Shown: positions 57,141 to 64,000 of the stretch, piece after piece
How the letters are laid out: each line of letters begins with the position of its first letter
How positions within the stretch are numbered: position 1 is the first letter of the stretch
NCBI GenBank assembly: GCA_963402885.1
Contig: OY727094.1
Span: forward strand, 5,582,501-5,646,500
Length of the DNA stretch: 64,000 bases
Origin: Antedon bifida
Taxonomy: Eukaryota > Echinodermata > Crinoidea > Comatulida > Antedonidae
Direction of reading: 5' to 3'
Translations under genes and position numbers: made by a program
Notes under the pieces: model-generated
Databases searched by the model: none
The model's input: the letters and a program-made list of their open reading frames with translations, nothing else
What the model was told of the DNA's origin: nothing

Positions 57141-59053
57141 AGACCCCTTCCCTGCAATTTTGGACGTTTTTTGGAAAATAATACATATATATCACTTTAA
57201 AAACATTAAACCATGTCATTCCTTGTCTTAAATGTACGTTTTATGGTAAATTTATTATGATAAAAAGTGAGAAACAATGCACTACCTAAGTAGCTCGCGG
57301 CGATCGACCTCTCGTGGACGGTCTTAGGCCTAGTCTAGCTAGGCTTAGTTTTGTAGGCCTAGCTGGTAAACATCGGTAACGTACGAACATCGTACACCAG
57401 CTATATACCTAGCCTGACGTTGTATAGTTGCTGCATTAATTGTCTTTCTATTTTTGCCAGACTCCGTTGATACAAATTGGGGAAAACCCGGTATTTTCGC
57501 TGAAAAGTTAGGAGTCTTCCATTTGTTTTGGTCTCACGATCGATCGAAAAGTGGGCGAATTACAGGTGAAAAACAAAAATATCAATCCGCGCGCAATGCA
57601 TTTTGGGATTTATAGCGGGCCGCTATAATTATTAGAATCGACTTATTTTTCACATTACCGTTTAAAGACGAAAAAAGTTATCGCAATAGGACCATATAGT
57701 ATTATTTTTACATTAAATATAGTTTGTGATCTTAAATTAGATCTAAAAAACGTAGGGAAGGGGGTTTTAACTTTGTTTTGTTTTTAATTAATTTGTACTA
57801 CTTAGTTTTTTGTATTGTATAATAATAATGGAGTAAGAGCAGTTTTTTTGTTTGGGCTCATGCCTATTCTTGCTCCTGGCAAGATGAAATGTAAAACGTA
57901 CTTTTAAGAACTTTTGCCGAATATAATAAATATATAGTATTATTTATAGAATTTATTAGCTTACCGGAAGTACCTTCGTCGGGGACTCTGACGTTAAAAA
58001 TGTCCGGCCGAAAAAATAGGCGGGATACGATGGTATTACTATTTGGTAGCCCGATATAGAGTGTCATTTATCGTGAATTTTACGTGCGAGAGTACCATTT
58101 CCGGCCATCTGGGAGTGTCATTTAGCAAAATTCGCTTCGCCACAGACCCCACCATGGCGGGCATGTGGCGCAAAAACTCGTTATGTGCAGTGGGAAACCC
58201 CCTTAAAATAGTTCTGCGACCGCCCCTGATAGAGATTGAGATTAGGCCCAAAAACATGTATATTTTTATTTGGTGTATGTAATGAAATATTGTATCCCAA
58301 TATGACCGGAAGTGATGTTATTGACCTCTTATTGACCTATCTATATATCTTTTACCGTATCTCAAAAATATTTACCAATACTCTCTGTCGCCGCTTCGGA
58401 CAAGATAGGTCATGGTTATGTATACTTACATTTTTCCTATCGAAACACTTGCAGCACGTAGTAGTTTGTCACGGTACCCTGTAAGTTCACTTCAATGTTA
58501 TTTTGCTCACGAAAATAATATAGTTGTTTACGGCATTAACTTAAAACCGGCAAATGTGACACATACACATCACGATCTTATAGGCACACAAGTATCTCTA
58601 TAATTAACTTATTTGTATCCAAAGTTTGGTCTATATAAATGATAAGATAAAGGGGTGACGATGAGCTACTTCTGTAGGCATACAAATAACATGACATAAT
58701 CAACAAAGATATTAACAATGGATTTTTTAAAGAAGATCAACACAACTATCTTATCTGACTTATCTCTCCATGATATAAATATAGGGTTTTTCCAAAATTG
58801 TATTTGTAAATCATAATGATAGGCCTAACTAATATATAATAACATTTTTATAAATAAGCATATATGATATCAGAACTAGAGGTTAGTTCATTATTTAAAA
58901 AAATATATATAGCCATACAAAATAGAAATTTTAAAGATGAAACAAAGTAATGTGATAATAGTAATATTGATGTGAGTTATGTTGAGGATTCCAGCAGAAA
59001 CGAATCAACCTGAACTGCTCCGTCGTCATGGGCCCAATTCCAGTCTGATTCCG

Positions 59054-59275
59054 TCAAGATTTTAAGTAGTAGCGACAGCACCCGTTATGTTTCACCTCCT
59101 GGATTCCACTGAATCGTCCCAGTAAGCTTGGGTCTACTAGTCCCAGTCCTGCTGTGTAGTACCCCAGGTTTGGTCGGGTTGAGTATCCGAGGGGGTAACT
59201 GTTGAGAGCTAAAGCCGGGCTCCTGATAGGAAATGAAGAGGTCACCGTAAACTCTGTACCTGAACAGCAAAGCAT
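59054..59275 (-). other. Unassigned minus-strand open frames upstream of gene G
   Basis: Two overlapping frames (59054-59275 and 59085-59270) are Pro/Gly/Ser-rich (GYSTRPNLGYYTAGLGLVDP; PGFSSQQLPPRILNPTKPG). They lie between the TTATGTTCAG word that ends the upstream block in B/C/E and the gene G intron. No domain or copy elsewhere was recognised. They could be a lineage-specific exon or chance. Confidence 0.25.
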
Positions 59276-60239
59276 TTATCTTATGTTCAGATTGCAGAGG
59301 TAGTAGAGTAGAAATAAGGTTTCACCTCAAAAAAATTGCAACAAAAGGTTTTTCAACGGATTTTGGTAGTATTGAGTGTACTAAATAACAGAAAAAAAGT
59401 CTCAAGAATTTCGACCACCGGAAAGTGTTTTTTTTCAAGATGGCCGCCAAAATAGATAAAAAGTTAAAATGTCCATACCTCCTAAACTACTTGGTCTATT
59501 GATATGATTTTGGTACCAACATACTCAGAACATACATATTTATATTCGCTATAATAGAACATTTTGGCCAAAAATGACCGGAAATACCATTTCTGACAAT
59601 TTGACCTTTGACCTTGATATGTTGTATCTTGGTAACAACTGACCGTAGGGAAACAAATGATGGCTCAAATTGTTCAGAATGTACATATTTACATTTATTG
59701 TAATGAGACATTTTGTCAAAAAATGGTTGGAAGTAAAGGTTATTGACCTTTAACTTTATCTGTGTATAATTTCCATATCTCGGCAACTATGTGTGGTAGA
59801 GATTTAAAATTGGGCTCTAAATACTGAGAATATACTTATTTATATTTACTCTAATGAAACAGTTTGACAAAAAATGACCAGAAACGACATGTTTGACCAT
59901 TGACCTTGATATGCTATATTTCGATAATGACTGACTGAGATACACCTTTTATGGCTCAATTTGTTCAGAATATAATTATTTTTTATTTCGTATAATGGTC
60001 TAATCTACTTATGAAATAGAGAGCTTTCCTGGGAATCAAATAACTGTAATATTTATAAAGACCTTCAGAATATGAGTTCAAGTTCAAATTGTTCAGAACA
60101 TACTGTATACAATCTTAATAATAATAGTAAATAAAAAACCGAAAAGTAAACAAAAACAAATATAATAATAACTTTTAAATTTCTAATTATGGTATAGCAG
60201 CAATTGATTAGATATTGTGCATGTATTTAGTATGGCATC

Positions 60240-60560
60240 TTAAACAACTGTTCCAACTTCGTCTTCATCATCGTCATCAATCTCTCTATCTACGTTGTTC
60301 CATTCTTCTAGTTGACACACTCCCCAAACTGAAGTACATGCCAATCCATAGCTTCTACAACTGCAACATACATCCAGTAGTTACAATGGATGATTTTATA
60401 TCCTAAAACAGATTTCAATCTGGTTACATTAATCACTCTAGTAGGCCCATCTTTTCCTTTGTCTAATCTGAAGTACATTTCTCGGTTTGTTGTATTTACA
60501 TGATACAGTAAAAGTACCAGTAAGTCCATGTCTTCTCCAATCAAAGTTACTGTATTATGT
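60240..60560 (-). pseudogene. Element-encoded protein remnant (left arm)
   Basis: The minus-strand frame reads TVTLIGEDMDLLVLLLYHVN and then a basic stretch RLKSVLGYKIIHCN, after which a frame slip leads into the same Cys-rich tail that is in frame at 61384-61599. The GEDMDLLVLLLYH word is found in a large dispersed family of animal proteins that behave like mobile elements; their enzymatic role is not something I can name. The frame slip and missing middle show that it is dead. Confidence 0.5.
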
Positions 60561-60604
60561 TCAGAGACTTCAACTGTTGCCAGAGCAATGTCAACATCGT
60601 TTTT

Positions 60605-60852
60605 TTTGGTTTTTTTTAAACCATATTTAATGAGGGTGATCCATCCAGCTATTGCTGATCATTAGGGACCCTCAGAGGTTCACAAGACAAACATATACAC
60701 AAGATGCTCTACGTAAACAAAGTCTTATTACAAGTCTTTGGGAGTGGAGTAATTTGGTCCTTAGAAAAAATCCTGACATGTGACGGGACTTGAACTCAGG
60801 ACCCTTGGAGTGGTAGCCAAGCATCATAACCATCAAGCCACAACTCCACTCT
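60605..60852 (-). mobile_element. tRNA-derived SINE, minus strand
   Basis: Read on the minus strand: GTGGCTTGATGGTTATGATG (A box region), CTACCACTCCAAGGGTCC, then GAGTTCAAGTCCC (B box), a body, and GGGTCCCTAATGATCAGC before an A-rich tail (the T-run at 60601-60618). Same family as the fragment at 1794-1895. Confidence 0.75.
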
Positions 60853-61189
60853 TTTTTCTATAGCTCATATGAAAGCATGTTGATAAATTTGTGTTTGTTC
60901 TCATGCCTTGACAGGAATTCTTCTTTCTTTCCATCAAATTCAGTTAGGACAAATCTCTCTAGACGATGTAATGAAATATGAAGTCCGTTTCCACCCTCAC
61001 TCTTCAAAGCCTAAAGACATCTTTAGGAAGGCAAATAAATCAATAAATTGATAGAAAGTAACCTAGAATATGACACTGATGTGTGCCGATAGTTTCACTC
61101 AACCGCATCAGAAACTTCAAACTATCGAGGAGTTTGGATTAAAGGCCATGTCTATTCGTTTTGGAGCCAAGTCACTGGATTTCCCAAAT

Positions 61190-61599
61190 AGCTACAGATG
61201 CAAGCTGTTTAATAAGAAAGTTGCTGAGGGTAAATAATTTATCAAACCTCAACAACTACTACCACCAACCTCATCTGCTACAAAATGTCACAGTCTTAGA
61301 GTATACTATCAAATCATGCAATGGATAAAGAAAGATAATACCATGGATGCTACTAAGTCGGGGAAGTTTTTAATAAAACATTTGTGCCAATAATGACGAT
61401 TGAAACTGCTGCTTCAGAAGAACTTTTGAAAATCATCCATTGTAACTGTACTACTGGATGTAAAACTGTATGTTGCAGTTGTAGATGCTATGGATTGGCA
61501 TGTACTTCAGTTTGGGGAGTGTGTCAACTAGAAGAATGGAACAACGTAGATAGAGAGATTGATGACGATGATGAAGACGAAGTTAAAAAAGTTGTTTAG
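61190..61599 (+). pseudogene. Element-encoded protein remnant with Cys-rich CXC-like tail (right arm)
   Basis: The plus-strand pieces QQLLPPTSSATKCHSLRVYY and QIMQWIKKD (about 61249-61335) precede an open frame from 61384 with MPIMTIETAASEELLKIIHC, NCTTGCKTVCCSCRCYGLAC and an Asp/Glu-rich end. The spaced Cys pattern (C.C...C....C.C....L.C) resembles tesmin/TSO1-like CXC motifs that end this dispersed family. The left part is broken by frame changes. Confidence 0.55.
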
Positions 61600-62544
61600 G
61601 AAGCCGTACTAAATACATGCACAATATCCAATCAACTGCTGCTATACCGTAATTAGAAATTAAAAATTATTATTATATTTGTTTTTGTTTACTTTTCGGG
61701 TTTTTTATTCACTATTATTATTAAGAATGTATACAGTATGTTCTGAACAATTTGAACTTGAACTCATATTCTAAAAGTCTTTATAAATATTACAGTTACC
61801 CAGGAAAGCTCTTAATTCCATGGGTAGATTAGACCATTATACGAAATAAAAATAATTATATTCTGAACAAATTGAGCCATAAATAGTATGTCTTAGTCAG
61901 TCATTATCGAAATATAGCATATCAAGGTCAATCATCAAAAAATGTCGTTTCTGGTCATTTTTTGTCAAACTGTTTCATTAGAGTAAATATAAATAAGCAT
62001 ATGCTCAGTATTTAGAGCCCAATTTTAAATCTCTACCACACATAGTTGCCGAGATATGGACATTCTACATAGATAAAGGTTAAAGGTCAATAACCTTTAC
62101 TTCTAACCATTTTTTGACAAAATGTCTCATTACAATAAATGTAAATATGTACATTCTGAACAATTTGAGTCACAATTTGTTTCCCTACGGTCAGTTGTTA
62201 CCAAGATACAACATATCAAGGTCAAAGGTCAAACATGCAAGAAATAGCATTTCCGGTCATTTTTGGCCAAAATGTTCTATTAGGGCAAATATAAATATGT
62301 ATGTTCTGAGTATTTTGGTACCAAAATCATATCAATAGACCAAGTAGTTTAGGAGGTATTGACATTTTAACGTTTTATCTATTTTGGCGGCCATCTTGAA
62401 AAAAAACCACTTTCCGGTGGTCAAAATTCTTGAGACTTTTTTTCTGTTATTTAGTACACCCAATACTACCAAAATCCGTTGAAAAACCTTTTGTTGCAAT
62501 TTTTTTGAGGTTGGCCCCTTTTTTTCATTAGTTCTACTCTACTA

Positions 62545-62760
62545 AGGGTACTTCAGTTATCACCTTAACCTAACGTTGGTCCGTCAATTCTGTAGTAGTA
62601 GTAATCTCCGCTCTAGTCGACCCCAAATCTCTTGCAGCCTGTTTACAAATAGCTCGATCAGATCCAGTTGTGACTGACGTCACTGGACTGTTACATACTC
62701 CAAAACTGGCAGATCGGATATCAGCAACAGGAAGGGCGGATACCACAGCTGGTCTTTCTT
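62545..62760 (-). pseudogene. Displaced upstream block of gene G with CRE
   Basis: Homologous to 30975-31120: AGGGTACTTCAGTTATCACC, GTAATCTCCGCTCTAGTCGA and GTTGTGACTGACGTCACTGG (CRE TGACGTCA near 62674). The donor end lies on the other side of the 3.24-kb insertion, and the TATA and 14-bp palindrome of B/C/E are not present beyond the CRE. A minus-strand frame AVVSALPVADIRSASFGVC then NSPVTSVTTGSDRAICKQ continues through it; in B the same residues appear with only a few changes. Confidence 0.5.
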
Positions 62761-63041
62761 TCGAATAATAATATTGATTGTTGTGAATTATGCAATATTA
62801 CTGTATAATAATCTTGTATGGTATGGCAAGCAGAATACACCAGTGATGTTCCATAGACATCGGCACCTAGTCGGGGTTCCAGACGTTTTGACTTAATATT
62901 AGTAAAGAAATTTTGGCACATATGACGTTTCATACGTATACTACTTGAGTATTTCAGAAACTTCATCGAAAAGCATCGAAATAACAACATACTTAGGGAA
63001 AGTTTAATCGGGAGCCAAAAATTGTTGGTTAGCTCAATCAC
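62760..63041 (-). other. Conserved minus-strand frame RLEPRLGADVYGTS
   Basis: A 106-residue frame (62721-63041) shares RLEPRLGADVYGTSLVYSAC and HTIQDYYTVILHNSQQS with a frame at 42470-42688. The bordering word CACATATGACGTTTCATACG is also shared. No family is recognised. It may be a repeat rather than a protein. Confidence 0.3.
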
Positions 63042-63049
63042 GAAATAAT

Positions 63050-63700
63050 AATATTAATTTATTCATGGTTCAATTAATGTGGTGTATCCTTCTACTAGCG
63101 TCACATCCAAAATATCAAGGCATATTATAGACAATTTTATCATATTTCAATGACATTTATATTTATTTTCTTTGTAATAATTAAAAAATAAAGATAATTG
63201 AGGAATTTAATGAAGACAGAAATTATGTTACTATTCTTGAACAGAAGAAAAAAACTGTTCTTAATTATCAGATGAAGGTGATCTTAGTTAAGTACCGTAT
63301 GCTACGACTCGATCAGCATTCACCTAATATAAACCTGGACGGCCGGTAGAGTTTTCATCATATTGTTATAAACTACACGTTACATGTTAAATACTATTTC
63401 GATATTTTAATTGTTCGTTTTATCCAATTTATTTATACATATAGTAAAAAACTGCCGACTAGACAGTCCGCGTCCACCGGGCGCCAGCGCTAGCGGGCGC
63501 GTTTTTGTTGACGAAGGATGCTATAATATTTGTTTCTGGTAGAAACCGAATTTAACATTTTAATTATTTTTATTTAATGGGATTTGTGTATCTTATCCGC
63601 TCGTGTGAGGGCGGGCATCCATGCTCTGTTGAAAATGTGATACACTGCTGTGTAAATGTCTAAATGTAGGCCTACTGTAGGCTAGTTTTATATTTAAAAA
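63050..63700. other. Gene-free stretch before the right-edge exon
   Basis: Mostly AT-rich and similar in part to 42780-43350 (CAATTAATGTGGTGTA, TCACATCCAAAATATC, AATTAAAAAATAAAGATAAT). A short CpG-rich word cluster (GTCCACCGGGCGCCAGCGCTAGCGGGCGCG split over 63473-63502) lies about 220-250 bp before the exon at 63720 and could be part of its promoter. Confidence 0.4.
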
Positions 63701-63719
63701 GAATAAAAGCTTTGCAGAA

Positions 63720-63756
63720 ATGGATTTGTTTTCAGATCTGCCAGATCCAGATAGAG
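63720..63756 (+). CDS. ILKAP: Candidate first coding exon of an ILKAP-like protein phosphatase (partial)
   Basis: ATG at 63720 in a good context (GCAGAAATGG) opens MDLFSDLPDPDR and reaches AGAG with a GTATAG donor after 37 nt (phase 1). From memory, vertebrate ILKAP, a PP2C-family Ser/Thr phosphatase associated with integrin-linked kinase, begins MDLFGDLPEPER, the same pattern with conservative changes. The match is short (12 residues) and the rest of the gene would lie beyond the window, so this is a lead, not proof. It is the only clear plus-strand host-gene signal. Intron sequence after it is full of CTAGGCCTA words. Confidence 0.45.
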
Positions 63757-64000
63757 GTATAGTTTTAGCTAATACTAGCTTACTAGACTAGGCCTAGCTA
63801 GTAGGGTTTTAGTGTTAATAATCAATAGGCCTCTATCTAGGCCTATCTAGCTAGGCTCTCTAGGCTAGGCTTACCTCTAGGCCTAGTAGTAGACTAGTCC
63901 ATGGAGGGCCGGCCAGGCCAAATGCCAATCCTCACTTCTGTTCTGATTCATTTTTCACGCAACACATGCCCACATATGAATGCCATACATACAGGCCTGA
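63757..64000 (+). repeat. CTAG/GGCCTA word cluster
   Basis: Dense repetition of CTAGGCCTA, TAGCTAGG and GGCCTAG (63775-63900) with no fixed period. The same words cluster at 34785-34880, 46975-47070 and 57320-57370. It is probably the first intron of the gene starting at 63720. Confidence 0.5.

Larger units (their letters stand above)
55960..58228. mobile_element. hAT-like insertion, 2.27 kb
   Basis: The ends are CAGGGGCGGACGCAG and, inverted, CAGGGGCGGTCGCAG. CAGGGGCGG termini are common in hAT elements. Outside, ...CATAGAC and ATAGAGATTGAG rejoin the sequence that is continuous in gene B (CATAGAGATTGAG near 30303), so this is an insertion into the repeat intron; the target duplication is imperfect. 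Inside are a SINE, a MITE and a minus-strand frame near the right end with a donor-like CTTCCG/GTAAGC (57962). No transposase domain was recognised. Confidence 0.65.
59301..62544. mobile_element. 3.24-kb element with about 1-kb inverted arms, inserted in the gene G upstream block
   Basis: The ends TAGTAGAGTAGAA and TTCTACTCTACTA are perfect inverses. The arms (about 59320-60400 and 61470-62515) match over about 1 kb, including CAAAAAAATTGCAACAAAAGG, CGACCACCGGAAAGTG, CAAGATGGCCGCC, three or more 150-bp TGACC units and, near the inner ends, a Cys-rich coding piece. Host sequence that is continuous in B (TTATGTTCAGAGGGTACTTC) is split across the insertion (TTATGTTCAG.. at 59281; AGGGTACTTCAG at 62545), with a possible 3-bp AGG duplication. 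Confidence 0.75.

Overview
The window is eukaryotic, from a multicellular animal: AT-rich, intron-rich and loaded with LINE, SINE and terminal-inverted-repeat (TIR) element remnants. Frequent TAGGCC/GGCCTA words, the repeat style and the gene families suggest a marine invertebrate deuterostome, most likely an echinoderm. That placement is inference; no rRNA or mitochondrial marker is present.

The only clear host gene family is a set of PARP/ARTD-type mono-ADP-ribosyltransferases, all on the minus strand. Gene A (9599-16533) can be assembled from six exons with matching intron phases: two WWE domains, each split by one phase-0 intron, then a PARP catalytic domain in two exons ending in an Asp/Asn-rich tail. 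A decayed WWE half-exon at 1312-1452 marks a second, related locus to the left.

From 27.8 to 55.5 kb lies a tandem array of related, smaller genes (called B to G here). Each unit is built as a conserved upstream block (TATA-like, CRE and 14-bp palindrome, ending in a good splice donor), a short exon with the N-terminal part of the PARP fold, and a terminal exon with the rest of the domain. The terminal exon carries the H-Y-I triad typical of mono-ADP-ribosyltransferases, a Ser/Asn/Pro-rich linker and, in B, F and G, a hydrophobic C-terminal tail that looks like a membrane tail anchor. No WWE exons were found in the array. C and D lose the anchor by frameshift, E by a rearranged 3' end, and F is a bare terminal exon made by a 2,061-bp tandem duplication. 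The array looks young and still changing: a 12.2-kb superunit is repeated (C region to E region), with mosaic patches.

The rest is mainly mobile DNA: five copies of a TTAA-flanked MITE family; a 2.98-kb TIR element with 8-bp target duplications (17248-20230) carrying a LINE; a split LINE ORF1 (5310-6642); a hAT-like insertion (55960-58228); a 3.24-kb element with about 1-kb inverted arms (59301-62544) that interrupts the upstream block of gene G; several foldback elements; and tRNA-derived SINEs. At the right edge, on the plus strand, a short first exon (63720-63756) resembles the start of the phosphatase ILKAP.

Exons were assigned by reading splice sites and phases by eye; no alignment or transcript data were available.
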